Positions 8,165 to 16,872 of a DNA stretch of 64,000 nucleotides are shown in pieces. This DNA is from Oceaniglobus indicus (GTDB taxonomy: Bacteria; Pseudomonadota; Alphaproteobacteria; Rhodobacterales; Rhodobacteraceae), in contig NZ_NMZM01000002.1 of NCBI RefSeq assembly GCF_002751875.1, positions 310,001 to 374,000 of the forward strand, read 5' to 3'. The notes beneath the pieces were generated by a model. The model made no database searches, was not told where the DNA came from, and worked only from the letters and a program-made list of their open reading frames with translations. The translations under genes and the position numbers were made by a program. Each line of letters begins with the position of its first letter. The first letter of the stretch is position 1.

Positions 8165-9121
8165 TCAGAACGGGCTGTCGGGGAAATAGAACTGTTCGGC
8201 GTTCTCGGGCGTGACCAGTTGCGAGCCGATGATCATGCGGCCCGATACCGGCGTCTGCGACACGAGGCCCAGTGCCGTCATCTCGATCGCGGTCGAGATC
8301 TGCGCCGGCGGATAGGTCACGTTGACGGGCAGTTGCGGATCGCCGTCCATGATGCGCTTGATGATCTGCTTCATGCCGGCACCGCCGACCACCCACATCT
8401 CTTCGGTGCGGCCGGCCTGGGCGATGGCCTCCATCACACCCACGGCCATGTCGTCGTCCGATGCCCAGACCGCGTCGATTTCGGGATATTTCGACAGGTA
8501 GTCCTGCATGACGTTGAAGGCGTCGTCACGGTTCCAGTTGCCGTGCTGCTTGTCCAGGATCTCGATCCCGGATCCGTCCAATGCGGCCTCGAACGCCTCG
8601 ACGCGCTCATTGTCGAGCGTGGTCGGGATGCCGCGCAGGATCACGATCTTCGAGCCGGACTCGAGGTTGTCGACGAAGTATTCCCCTGCGACGCGACCGA
8701 AGCCGGGGTTGTCCCCCGCGACGTAGAGGTCTTCGATTCCGGGCTGCGACAGGCCGCGGTCCACCACGGTGACCCAGATCCCGGCATCCGCGACGGCCTT
8801 GACCGGCGAGGTCAGCGGTTCGGATTCGAACGGCAGCACGACCAGCGCATCGATGTCGCGGGTGGCGACCATGTCCTCGATGTCGTTCACCATCTTGCCC
8901 GCGTTGCCCGCGGTGGCCAGCACGAAGGTCAGCTGCGGATAGACGCCTTCCAGCCGCTTGATGGTGTCCTGGGCGTGGAAGTTCAGCCCGCCCATGAACC
9001 CATGGGTGGCCGACGGAATGGCGACCCCGATGGTATATTCCTGTGCGTCCTGCGCCGCCAGCGGTGCGGCGGCAAGCGTTCCGGCAAGCGCGACGCCGGC
9101 CAATACGGATCTTCTGAGCAT
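8165..9121 (-). CDS. Sugar ABC importer, periplasmic binding protein (ribose-like, SBP family 4 type)
   Basis: 318 residues. A signal peptide MLRRSVLAGVALAGTLAAAP ends near AAQ. The mature part has the type-I periplasmic-binding fold seen in ribose/galactose-binding proteins: AIPSATHGFMGGLN, then ATAGNAGKMVNDIEDMVA, VVLPFESEPLTSPVKAVADA and AVWASDDDMAVGVMEAIAQ. The start ATG has AGGGAGAG seven bases upstream. It is the last gene of a five-gene unit (isomerase, dehydrogenase, ATPase, permease, binding protein) and is followed by a terminator. The ligand is a sugar or polyol whose identity cannot be read here. Confidence 0.9.
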   Translation of the reverse strand: MLRRSVLAGVALAGTLAAAPLAAQDAQEYTIGVAIPSATHGFMGGLNFHAQDTIKRLEGVYPQLTFVLATAGNAGKMVNDIEDMVATRDIDALVVLPFESEPLTSPVKAVADAGIWVTVVDRGLSQPGIEDLYVAGDNPGFGRVAGEYFVDNLESGSKIVILRGIPTTLDNERVEAFEAALDGSGIEILDKQHGNWNRDDAFNVMQDYLSKYPEIDAVWASDDDMAVGVMEAIAQAGRTEEMWVVGGAGMKQIIKRIMDGDPQLPVNVTYPPAQISTAIEMTALGLVSQTPVSGRMIIGSQLVTPENAEQFYFPDSPF

Positions 9122-9173
9122 GTCTCTCTCCCTTACTGTTGCCCCTCTGTCGGGGGCGGATGTTCCGGCGGTC

Positions 9174-10160
9174 TTACCCGTCGGTTTTCTTCCCGCGTTG
9201 CAACACAACCGCGAGGATGACGATGACGCCCTGGATCGTGCCGTTCAGATACGGGCTGACGATCGAGGCGAGGTTCAGGATGTTGTCGATCAGCGACAGG
9301 ATCAGCACACCGACGACGGTGCCCCAGACCCGGCCATATCCGCCCTTCAGGGCTGTGCCGCCGATGATGACGGCGGCGATCGCCTCAAGCTCCCAAAGGA
9401 CACCGGTGGAGGCCGAGGCCGATCCGAGGCGCGGCACGTACATGATGGTGGCCAGCCCGACCAGCATCCCCAGCAGGACATAGGTGGCGATGCGGGTCCG
9501 TTGGACGTTGATCGCCGAATACTTGGCGACCTGTTCGTTGGCGCCGATGGCGCCGCAATGGCGCCCGAACGGCAGGTGGCGCATGGCCAGTTCGCCAAGG
9601 ATCGCGACCAGGGCGAAGACGATGATCGGCCACGACACGCCCAGCAGGCCATCGTAATACACCGGGCGATACAACCCGCGCAGATCGAAATCCAGCGACA
9701 GCGTGCCGCCATCCGCCAGCCACGTCACGAGGCTGCGATAGATCCCCATGGTGCCCAGCGTGACGATGAACGCCTCGATCTTGACCGTGGCGATCAGGAC
9801 GCCGTTGACCCAGCCGGCGATGAACCCGGCGACCAGCGCGGTCAGCATGCCCAACAGGACGACGGGCACCGTCACGCCTATCGACGGGATCAGCGCATTC
9901 ATCACCAGGATCATCACGCCAGCGACGAACGCGGCCATGGACCCCACCGACAGATCGATCCCCCCCGCCGTGATCACGAAGGTCATGCCGACCGCAATGA
10001 TGCCGATGAACGCCGAGCGCGCCAGGACGTTCGTGACGTTGCCATAGGACAGGAAGTTCGAGTTGATCGACGCGCCGAGGATGATCAGCACGATCAGCGC
10101 CAGAAGCGGGCCGAGCACATGAAAGCTTGGCATCCATGTTTTCGCGGTCGTCTCACTCAT
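9174..10160 (-). CDS. Sugar ABC importer permease (RbsC-like)
   Basis: 328-residue CUT2-family inner-membrane permease. GMTFVITAGGIDLSVGSMAA at about residues 58-77 is the conserved RbsC signature. GRVWGTVVGVLILSLIDNIL near residue 280 is the second family block, and about ten hydrophobic segments are visible. Its ATG overlaps the ATPase stop (ATGA). Only one permease gene is present in this unit, so the channel should be a homodimer. Confidence 0.93.
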   Translation of the reverse strand: MSETTAKTWMPSFHVLGPLLALIVLIILGASINSNFLSYGNVTNVLARSAFIGIIAVGMTFVITAGGIDLSVGSMAAFVAGVMILVMNALIPSIGVTVPVVLLGMLTALVAGFIAGWVNGVLIATVKIEAFIVTLGTMGIYRSLVTWLADGGTLSLDFDLRGLYRPVYYDGLLGVSWPIIVFALVAILGELAMRHLPFGRHCGAIGANEQVAKYSAINVQRTRIATYVLLGMLVGLATIMYVPRLGSASASTGVLWELEAIAAVIIGGTALKGGYGRVWGTVVGVLILSLIDNILNLASIVSPYLNGTIQGVIVILAVVLQRGKKTDG

Positions 10161-11656
10161 GCTGCGTCGTCCTTGCTGGTCATGCCCATCGCCAGTTTCA
10201 CGATGGTGCGTTCGTTGATGTCGTCGCCGGAAACCTCGCCGACGATCCGCCCCGATGCCATGACCATGACCCGGTTCGCCAGGCCGATCACCTCGGACAG
10301 TTCGGACGAGATGACGACGACGGATTTGCCCGATGCGGCCAGTTCGACGATGAAATCATAGATCTGCTGCTTGGTGCCGATGTCGATGCCGCGGGTCGGC
10401 TCGTCGATCACGACGATGTCGGGATCGGCCAGCATCGTCTTGCCCAGCAGCAACTTTTGCTGGTTGCCGCCCGACAGGTTGCCGGCCTTCATGTTCCGAT
10501 CCCCGGCTCGAATGTCGAATTCCGCGATGGCGTCGGTCAGCGCGCGGTCTTCGGCGGCAGTGTCGATCCAGGGGTGGGTGAACTTGTGCAGGGCCAGCAG
10601 GGTCAGGTTCTCGGTCAGCCCCTTGTTCAGCAACAGACCCTTTTCCTTGCGATCTTCGGTCAGATACACCAGCCCCGCTTCGCGTGCCGCGCGGATCGAA
10701 CCGGGTTTCAGCGGTTTGCCGTGGACGGTGACCGTGCCGGTCGCATCGCGCAGGCCGGTCACGCCCTCCATCAGCTCGGTCCGCCCCGATCCGACCAGCC
10801 CGGCGAATCCCAGGACCTCGCCCTTGTTCAGATGGAAGCTGGCATCGTGCACCAGTCCGGCAACGCCCAGGTTCCTGACCTCCAGAACGGTCTGGTCCTG
10901 CGGCTTGCCCTTGGGTTTGAACAGGTTCGACAGTTCGCGCCCCACCATCGCCTCGGCCATGGCGTCCTGCGTCATGCCCTTGGCCGGGCCTTCGAACACG
11001 CGATGACCGTCGCGCAGAACCGTCACGCGATCGGCGATGCGCGCGATTTCATCCAGCTTGTGCGAGGTATAGAGGATCGCGCAGCCTTCGGCGCGCAGGC
11101 GGTCGATCAGATCCAGCAGGATATCGGTTTCGCGGGCCGTCAGCACGGCGGTCGGTTCATCCATGATCAGGACACGGGCATCGCGGCCGAGCGCCTTGGC
11201 GATTTCAACCATTTGCCGGTTCGGCACGGAAATGTCGGAAATCTTGGCGCGCGGATCGACGGGACAGTTCAGACGGTCCAGCAACCGGCGGCTTTCGTCC
11301 TGCATCGCCTTGTGATCCAGGAACGGACCACGGCGCAATTCGCGCCCGAGGAAGATGTTCTCTTCCACCGACAGTTGTTGCGCCAGGTTGAATTCCTGGT
11401 GGATCATCACGATGCCCTGCGCCTCGGCGTGTTGGGCATCGTCGAAGACGACCGGCTTGCCATCCAGCAGAACGTCGCCGGATGTCGGCGGCTGATATCC
11501 GGCAAGGATCTTCATCGTCGTGGACTTGCCCGCGCCGTTTTCGCCGATCAGGGCGTGCACCTCGCCCGCGCGCAGGTCGAAATCCACATCAAACAGCACC
11601 TGGACGGGGCCGAAGCTGCGGCTGACGTTGCGAATGGCCAGGATCGGATCGCTCAC
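10157..11656 (-). CDS. Sugar ABC importer, double ATP-binding protein (RbsA-like)
   Basis: 499 residues with two tandem nucleotide-binding domains. Domain 1: Walker A GENGAGKST, Walker B VLIMDEPTAVL, H-loop YTSHKLDEI. Its signature is the degenerate ISVPNRQMVEIAKAL common in CUT2 ATPases. Domain 2: Walker A replaced by GLVGSGRTE, as usual in this family, signature LSGGNQQK and Walker B IVVIDEPTRGID. I take the GTG at 11656 as start because it overlaps the dehydrogenase stop (GTGA) and gives the usual SDPILAIRN opening; another in-frame GTG lies five codons upstream. Confidence 0.92.
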   Translation of the reverse strand: MSDPILAIRNVSRSFGPVQVLFDVDFDLRAGEVHALIGENGAGKSTTMKILAGYQPPTSGDVLLDGKPVVFDDAQHAEAQGIVMIHQEFNLAQQLSVEENIFLGRELRRGPFLDHKAMQDESRRLLDRLNCPVDPRAKISDISVPNRQMVEIAKALGRDARVLIMDEPTAVLTARETDILLDLIDRLRAEGCAILYTSHKLDEIARIADRVTVLRDGHRVFEGPAKGMTQDAMAEAMVGRELSNLFKPKGKPQDQTVLEVRNLGVAGLVHDASFHLNKGEVLGFAGLVGSGRTELMEGVTGLRDATGTVTVHGKPLKPGSIRAAREAGLVYLTEDRKEKGLLLNKGLTENLTLLALHKFTHPWIDTAAEDRALTDAIAEFDIRAGDRNMKAGNLSGGNQQKLLLGKTMLADPDIVVIDEPTRGIDIGTKQQIYDFIVELAASGKSVVVISSELSEVIGLANRVMVMASGRIVGEVSGDDINERTIVKLAMGMTSKDDAA

Positions 11657-12813
11657 GACAGGGTGACCCACGCGCCGTCACGTTTCGACGACCGCACGCA
11701 GGCATCGATGAACGCCATGCCTTCCAATCCGTCGTCAATGGTCGGGAACATCACGCCGTCGGGCACCGGTGCCCCGTTGCGATGGGCGCGGATCGCGCGC
11801 GCCGCTTCGGTATAGATGTTGGCGAATCCTTCCAGATAACCTTCGGGGTGACCCGCCGGAATACGCGAGACGCGCGCGGCGGCGTCGCCGGTGCCCGCAC
11901 CGGCACGGGTCAGCAGGCGCTTGGGTTCGCCCAGCGGCGTGAACCACAGGTTCGTCGGATTTTCCTGCGTCCATTCAACGCCGCCCTTGTCGCCGTATAC
12001 CCGCAGACGCAGACCGTTTTCGTTGCCCACCGCCACCTGCGAACACCACAGCATCCCCTTGGCCCCGCCGTCAAAGCGCAGCATCACGTGGGCGTTGTCG
12101 TCCAGCGTCCGGCCATCGACGAAATGATCCAGATCGGCGGCCAGGCTGTGCAGCGGCAGTTGCGTGACGAACCGGGCCAGGTTGAAGGCATGGGTACCGA
12201 TGTCACCGGTCGACCCGCCGGCGCCGGATTTTTCCGGATCGGTGCGCCATGCGGCCTGCTTGTTGTCGGGCGCCGGCGCTTCGGCCAGCCAGTCCTGCGG
12301 ATATTCGACCTGCACGACGCGGATCCTGCCCAATTCGCCCGCCTCGATCATCGCGCGGGCCTGACGGATCATCGGATAGCCGGTGTAATTGTGCGTCAGG
12401 ACGAACAGCGCATCGGATTTTTCCGCCGCACGGGCCAGTTTGCGGGCCTCGGCCAGGGTCGACGTCAGCGGCTTGTCACAGATCACGTGAATGCCGCGTT
12501 TCAGGAATTCGATCGCAGCCGCCGCGTGCATGTGGTTGGGCGTGACGATCGCCACCGCCTCGATCCCGTCCTTCAGCCTGGCCTCGCGCATGGCCATCGC
12601 CTTGAAGTCGTCATAGCTGCGCGAAGGGTCCAACCCCAGATCCGCCGCCGAGGCCTGGGCCTTTTCGGGTGTGGACGACAGCGCGCCGGCGGTCAGCGTA
12701 TATTCACCGTCTATGCGCGACGCGATCCGGTGCACGCCCCCGATGAACGCCCCCTGTCCGCCGCCGACCATGCCAAGGCGGATCGGGCCGGTGCGGTCTG
12801 CAAATTTTGTCAT
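11653..12813 (-). CDS. Gfo/Idh/MocA-family sugar or polyol dehydrogenase
   Basis: 386-residue NAD(P)-dependent oxidoreductase. The nucleotide-binding motif is RLGMVGGGQGAFIG at about residues 12-25. The catalytic-lysine motif CDKPLTSTLAEA lies near residue 112, and the second conserved block THNYTGYPMIRQARAMIEAG follows. STGDIGTHAFNLARFV supplies the usual D-x-x-x-H pair. It sits between a TIM-barrel isomerase and the import ATPase in one overlapping unit (stop and start share bases on both sides), so it should oxidise the imported sugar. Such pairs are known for inositol-like and 3-keto-sugar routes; which applies here is not decided. Confidence 0.9.
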   Translation of the reverse strand: MTKFADRTGPIRLGMVGGGQGAFIGGVHRIASRIDGEYTLTAGALSSTPEKAQASAADLGLDPSRSYDDFKAMAMREARLKDGIEAVAIVTPNHMHAAAAIEFLKRGIHVICDKPLTSTLAEARKLARAAEKSDALFVLTHNYTGYPMIRQARAMIEAGELGRIRVVQVEYPQDWLAEAPAPDNKQAAWRTDPEKSGAGGSTGDIGTHAFNLARFVTQLPLHSLAADLDHFVDGRTLDDNAHVMLRFDGGAKGMLWCSQVAVGNENGLRLRVYGDKGGVEWTQENPTNLWFTPLGEPKRLLTRAGAGTGDAAARVSRIPAGHPEGYLEGFANIYTEAARAIRAHRNGAPVPDGVMFPTIDDGLEGMAFIDACVRSSKRDGAWVTLS

Positions 12814-13868
12814 CAGTCGATCCCCAGCATCTTGCGGTTTGCGGCATCGTCGGTTCCGCCGTCAGCGAAATCGTCGAACGCCTTGTCGGTGACGCGGATG
12901 ATGTGGTCGCGCACGAAGGCGGCCCCTTCGCGGGCGCCGTCCTCGGGGTGTTTCAGGCAACATTCCCATTCGACCACCGGCCAGCCGTCAAAATCCATCG
13001 CGGCGAGTTTGGAGAAGATGGTGGCGAAATCAACCTGTCCGTCGCCCGGGCTGCGGAACCGGCCGGCGCGGTCGATCCACGGCTGATAGCCGCCATAGAC
13101 GCCCTGCCGCCCCGTCGGATTGAACTCGGCATCCTTGACGTGGAACATGCCGATCCGGTCGGCATAGATGTCAAGGTGGTCGATGTAGTCGAGCTGTTGC
13201 AGCAGGTAATGCGACGGATCGTACAGCATCATCGCCCGCTTGTGGCCGTTCACCCGCTCAAGGAACATCTCGAACGTGATGCCATCGTGCAGGTCTTCGC
13301 CGGGGTGGATTTCGTAACAGACGTTCACGCCGCAATCTTCGGCATGATCCAGCAGCGGACGCCAGCGTTTGGCCAGCTCGTCGAACGCCGCCTCGATCAG
13401 ACCGGCGGGGCGCTGCGGCCACGGATACATGTAGGGCCAAGCCAGGGCGCCCGAAAAGCTGGCCATGGCGGTCAGGCCCATGTTCTTGGATGCCGTCAAC
13501 GCCTGCCTGACCTGATCCACGGCCCAGGCCTGTCGCGCCTTCGGGTCACCGTGGACGGACGGCGCCGCGAACCCGTCGAACCCGATGTCATAGGCCGGAT
13601 GCACCGCGACAAGCTGACCCTGAAGGTGGGTCGAAAGCTCGGTCACCTCGACCCCGTTCTCGCGGGCCTGCCCCTTGAAGGTGTCGCAGTAATCCTTGCT
13701 TTCGGCGGCCTTGGCGAGGTCGATGAAGCGCGCATCCCAGCTGGGCACCTGAACACCTTCATAGCCGCAATCGGCGGCCCATTTGGTGATCGCATCCCAT
13801 GAATTGAACGGCGCTTCGTCTCCGGCGAACTGCGCCAGGAAAAGCGCGGGGCCCTTCATCGTCTTCAT
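12813..13868 (-). CDS. Sugar phosphate isomerase/epimerase (xylose isomerase-like TIM barrel)
   Basis: 351 residues. Metal-binding acids typical of the AP endonuclease 2-like barrel are visible: CYEIHPGEDLHDG near residue 185, MMLYDPSHYLLQ, IGMFHVKDAEF and VVEWECC near the end. First gene of the sugar-import unit, with GGGAGG seven bases before its ATG. Its stop shares a base with the next start (TGATG). It faces the LacI gene across a 150-bp region with two operator-like sites. Probable role: isomerising or dehydrating the sugar, or its keto form, made by the adjacent dehydrogenase. The exact reaction is unknown. Confidence 0.88.
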   Translation of the reverse strand: MKTMKGPALFLAQFAGDEAPFNSWDAITKWAADCGYEGVQVPSWDARFIDLAKAAESKDYCDTFKGQARENGVEVTELSTHLQGQLVAVHPAYDIGFDGFAAPSVHGDPKARQAWAVDQVRQALTASKNMGLTAMASFSGALAWPYMYPWPQRPAGLIEAAFDELAKRWRPLLDHAEDCGVNVCYEIHPGEDLHDGITFEMFLERVNGHKRAMMLYDPSHYLLQQLDYIDHLDIYADRIGMFHVKDAEFNPTGRQGVYGGYQPWIDRAGRFRSPGDGQVDFATIFSKLAAMDFDGWPVVEWECCLKHPEDGAREGAAFVRDHIIRVTDKAFDDFADGGTDDAANRKMLGID

Positions 13869-13933
13869 GCCGTGTCCTCCCAGACGTCGCTTGCGATTGG
13901 CGCCACTTGATCGGACGCCCGCATGATGTAATC

Positions 13934-13943
13934 GTTTGCAAAC
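13934..13943. promoter_or_regulatory. LacI-type operator 1
   Basis: Perfect 10-bp palindrome GTTTGCAAAC, within ATCGTTTGCAAACC, in the divergent region between the sugar operon (start 13868) and the lacI-family gene (start 14019). A central CG or GC step with flanking A/T is usual for LacI-family sites. Confidence 0.65.
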
Positions 13944-13961
13944 CTACCATACTCTGCGTCA

Positions 13962-13973
13962 ATGCGTTTACAA
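13962..13973. promoter_or_regulatory. LacI-type operator 2 (imperfect)
   Basis: ATGCGTTTACAA shares CGTTTnCA with operator 1, exactly 32 bp away (about three helical turns), so both sites would lie on the same face. This suits cooperative binding by the divergent regulator. Confidence 0.5.
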
Positions 13974-14018
13974 GGAATTTTTCCGGCACCATGGTGCGGC
14001 GTGTTTCGGAGGATCGGC

Positions 14019-15026
14019 GTGAACGGCAAGGCAATCGGAATCAAGGACATCGCGCGTCTGGCGGGGGTTTCGACCGCCACGGTCAGCCGGACGTTGTCAC
14101 AGCCGGGCATGGTTTCGACATCGACGCGCGACGCGGTGATGCAAGCGGTGCGCGCCACCGGCTACCGGGTGAACCACACCGCCCGCAACCTGCGGCGTCA
14201 ACGCACCGGCAGCATCGTCGCGCTGGTGCCGCGTCTGGCCAACCCGTTCTTCTCGCAGATCCTGTCGGGCATGGCCGGCGTGTTCAGCGCTGCGGGATAC
14301 GGGTTGCTGGTGGCCGACACCGAAGTCGCGCCCGATCCGGCCCGGCAGTTGTCGCATTACATCCACAGCGGCATCGCCGATGGCCTGGTCCTGCTGGATG
14401 CCCGTCTACCCCGCGGCGATCTGTGCAACAGGGTGGCGGGCCCGCCGGTGGTTCTGGCCTGTGAATGGATGGACGATGACCTGCCATCAATCACCGTGGA
14501 CAACGTCGAGGGGGCCGCCGTGGCCGTGCGTCATTTCTGGCAGACGGGGCATCGTCGCATCGGCCACATTACCGGCCCGGCCGGCAATGTCCTGACCGAA
14601 AGCCGGCTGCACGGCGTCCGCGCGACCCTTGCGACCCTCGGCAGCGCGCTGCGCGACGACTGGACCTTTCCCGGCGATTTCGGGCTGGAGTCGGGGGCAC
14701 GGGCCGCGGCGGAATGGCTGGCCCTGAAGGATCGCCCAACCGCGGTGTTTTGCAGTTCGGACGAAATGGCCTGTGGTTTCATCGGCGCGGTGCAACGCGC
14801 GGGCCTGAGGGTGCCCGATGCCGTCTCGGTCATCGGCTTCGACGATATCGAGGTTTCGGCACATCTGACGCCCGGTCTGACGTCGGTTCGCCAGCCCCGC
14901 ACAAGGATCGGGCGCGAGGCGGGCGAGGTCATGCTGTCGATGATCGCGGCGCAAAGCCTGACCGCCCCATCGCGACGGATCCCGCTGGAGTTGATCCGCC
15001 GCGCCAGCGTGGCGCCACCGCCCTAG
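14019..15026 (+). CDS. LacI-family transcriptional regulator
   Basis: 335 residues. The N-terminal helix-turn-helix and hinge read IKDIARLAGVSTATVSRTLS and later GYRVNHTARNLRR. A ribose-binding-protein-like effector domain follows (VALVPRLANPFFSQILSGM, ITGPAGN, VFCSSDEMACGF, GFDDIEVSAHLTPGLTSV). The start is GTG at 14019 because GGAGG lies seven bases upstream; the in-frame ATG at 13962 would put the operator inside the gene. It is divergent from the isomerase-dehydrogenase-ABC unit and most likely represses it until the imported sugar or an early intermediate binds. The 3' end overlaps the lactonase gene by four bases on the opposite strand. Confidence 0.93.
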   Translation: MNGKAIGIKDIARLAGVSTATVSRTLSQPGMVSTSTRDAVMQAVRATGYRVNHTARNLRRQRTGSIVALVPRLANPFFSQILSGMAGVFSAAGYGLLVADTEVAPDPARQLSHYIHSGIADGLVLLDARLPRGDLCNRVAGPPVVLACEWMDDDLPSITVDNVEGAAVAVRHFWQTGHRRIGHITGPAGNVLTESRLHGVRATLATLGSALRDDWTFPGDFGLESGARAAAEWLALKDRPTAVFCSSDEMACGFIGAVQRAGLRVPDAVSVIGFDDIEVSAHLTPGLTSVRQPRTRIGREAGEVMLSMIAAQSLTAPSRRIPLELIRRASVAPPP

Positions 15027-15940
15027 CGGTTTTCGGCCGAGCGCGCGTTCACCGGCACGGAATAGACCGACGTGGTGGCGGTGATCAGCAACCGGTTGCC
15101 GCGCGCACCGCCAAAACACAGGTTCGACACCACCTCGGGCACCAGGATCTTGCCCAGCAGCGTGCCGTCGGGCGCAAAGCAATGCACACCATCGGCGGCC
15201 GAACACCAGATCCGCCCATCGGTATCCACCCGGAATCCATCCGGCAGCCCGTTGTCGATGGTGCAGAACGTATCGCCGCCGGTCACGCTGCCATCGCCCT
15301 GCACGTCGAACACGCGGATGATCGACGGCACCTCGGGATCATGGCTCGATCCGCTTTCGGCAACATAGAGCAGCCGTTCGTCGGGCGAGAACGCCAATCC
15401 GTTGGGTTGCGTGAAATCGGAAATCACCGACGCGATCGCACCATCCTTCGGGTCGATGCGGAACACGTTGTGCGCGTCCTGTTCGGGGTCTGCCTTATAC
15501 CCCTCGTAATCCGACAGGATGCCATAGGTCGGATCGGTGAAATACACCGCGCCATCGGATTTCACCACAACGTCGTTGGGCGAATTCAGCCGCTTGCCGT
15601 CATGGCTGTCGGCCAGAACCGTGATGGTGCCGTCGTGTTCGGTGCGGGTGACGGCGCGCGTTCCGTGGTGGCACGACACCAGCCGCCCCTGCGGATCGCG
15701 GGTGTTGCCGTTGGAATACTGGCTGGGCTGGCGGAAGGTGGTGCAGTTGCCGTCCATGGTCAGGCGCATCATGCGGTTCGCCGGGATGTCGGAAAACAGC
15801 ATCACCTGCTGCGCCGGAAACCACACCGGCCCCTCGGTCCATTCGAACCCCGTGGCCAGTTGGCGCAGGTGCGCATTGCCCTGCACCAGCCCGGCAAAGC
15901 GTTGGTCGTGAATCTCGTAACACTCGGGTCTGCGGTTCAT
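15023..15940 (-). CDS. SMP-30/gluconolactonase-family lactonase
   Basis: 305 residues, a six-bladed beta-propeller metal-dependent lactonase that opens sugar lactones to aldonic acids. Metal-site landmarks are the Glu of FEWTEGPVWF, the Asn of NSPNDVVV, the Asn of TQPNGLAFSPDE and the Asp of GLPDGFRVDTDG. The start ATG has GGGAG eight bases before it and overlaps the permease stop (ATGA). It is the last gene of a five-gene sugar-import unit, so the imported aldose is probably oxidised to a lactone and hydrolysed here. No dehydrogenase sits in this unit; the Gfo/Idh gene of the neighbouring unit could supply that step. Confidence 0.9.
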   Translation of the reverse strand: MNRRPECYEIHDQRFAGLVQGNAHLRQLATGFEWTEGPVWFPAQQVMLFSDIPANRMMRLTMDGNCTTFRQPSQYSNGNTRDPQGRLVSCHHGTRAVTRTEHDGTITVLADSHDGKRLNSPNDVVVKSDGAVYFTDPTYGILSDYEGYKADPEQDAHNVFRIDPKDGAIASVISDFTQPNGLAFSPDERLLYVAESGSSHDPEVPSIIRVFDVQGDGSVTGGDTFCTIDNGLPDGFRVDTDGRIWCSAADGVHCFAPDGTLLGKILVPEVVSNLCFGGARGNRLLITATTSVYSVPVNARSAENR

Positions 15941-16872
15941 GCTCTTGCTCCCTTTTTCGAGGCTGCGGCGACGATGCCGATGATGATGCCGCCGGTGACG
16001 ATCAGGCGCACCCCGGCGCCCAGGCCGTATGAGTTCAGCATCGACACGATGAGGAACATGAACAACGCGCCGCCCCAGATTCCCGGCACGTTGGAATTGC
16101 CCCCGGCGATGGAACTGCCGCCGATCACGACGACGGCGATGGACACCAGAAGGTATTCGGTTCCCATGTTCAACGCCGCCCCGCCCGAAAAGCTGGCCAG
16201 CAGAAAGCCGGTCAATCCCGCCAGGGTCGCGCATCCGATATAGGTCAGCGCGCGCACCCCTTCGATGGGAACGCCCGACAGGCGGGCCGCGCGTTCATTC
16301 TGGCCGAAGGCAGACAGCCAGCGGCCAAAGATGCTGCGATCCAGGATCACCCATGCGATAACCGCCAGAACCAGCGCGACCAGCGCGAGGTTCGGCACAC
16401 CAAGGGTCGCACCGGTGGTGAAATCCGACAGGGATTGCGGCGGCTTGATCCGCAGGCCCCGGTTCGACCAGATCGCGATGCTCTGAAAGATGAACGACGC
16501 CGACAGGGTGGCGATGATCGGCGGAATCCGCAGCAGGCGGATCAGCAGATAGTTGAAGACCCCTGCGCCGAATCCGACGCCCAGCGCGACCATCAGGCCC
16601 GGAACGATCAGCGCGGCGTCACCCCCCATGAACTTCAGCGACAGCGTCCCGGCCAGGGTCATGCTGGCGGGAATCGACAGGTCGACGTTTCCCGGGCCAA
16701 GGGTGATGACGAACATCTGCCCGATGCCCACGATGGCGGAAAATGACGCAAAGGTCAGGGCGGCCGACAACAGGTCGCCGCCGTTGCGCCCATCGGTCAG
16801 CAACAGCGTGGCCGCGAAGGCCAGCGCACCCGCCGCCCAGGACCAGAACCATGGCGCTTTCCAGATCGTCAT
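15937..16872 (-). CDS. Sugar ABC importer permease 2 (CUT2 type)
   Basis: 311-residue RbsC-like membrane protein. The family motif is GQMFVITLGPGNVDLSIPAS near residue 50, a variant of the usual GGIDLS block, with GPGN in place of GGI. ALTYIGCATLAGLTGFLLAS and SIAVVVIGGSSIAGG are also conserved. It overlaps both neighbours by ATGA. With the preceding permease it should form a heterodimeric channel, unlike the single-permease system at 9-12 kb. Confidence 0.9.
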   Translation of the reverse strand: MTIWKAPWFWSWAAGALAFAATLLLTDGRNGGDLLSAALTFASFSAIVGIGQMFVITLGPGNVDLSIPASMTLAGTLSLKFMGGDAALIVPGLMVALGVGFGAGVFNYLLIRLLRIPPIIATLSASFIFQSIAIWSNRGLRIKPPQSLSDFTTGATLGVPNLALVALVLAVIAWVILDRSIFGRWLSAFGQNERAARLSGVPIEGVRALTYIGCATLAGLTGFLLASFSGGAALNMGTEYLLVSIAVVVIGGSSIAGGNSNVPGIWGGALFMFLIVSMLNSYGLGAGVRLIVTGGIIIGIVAAASKKGARA

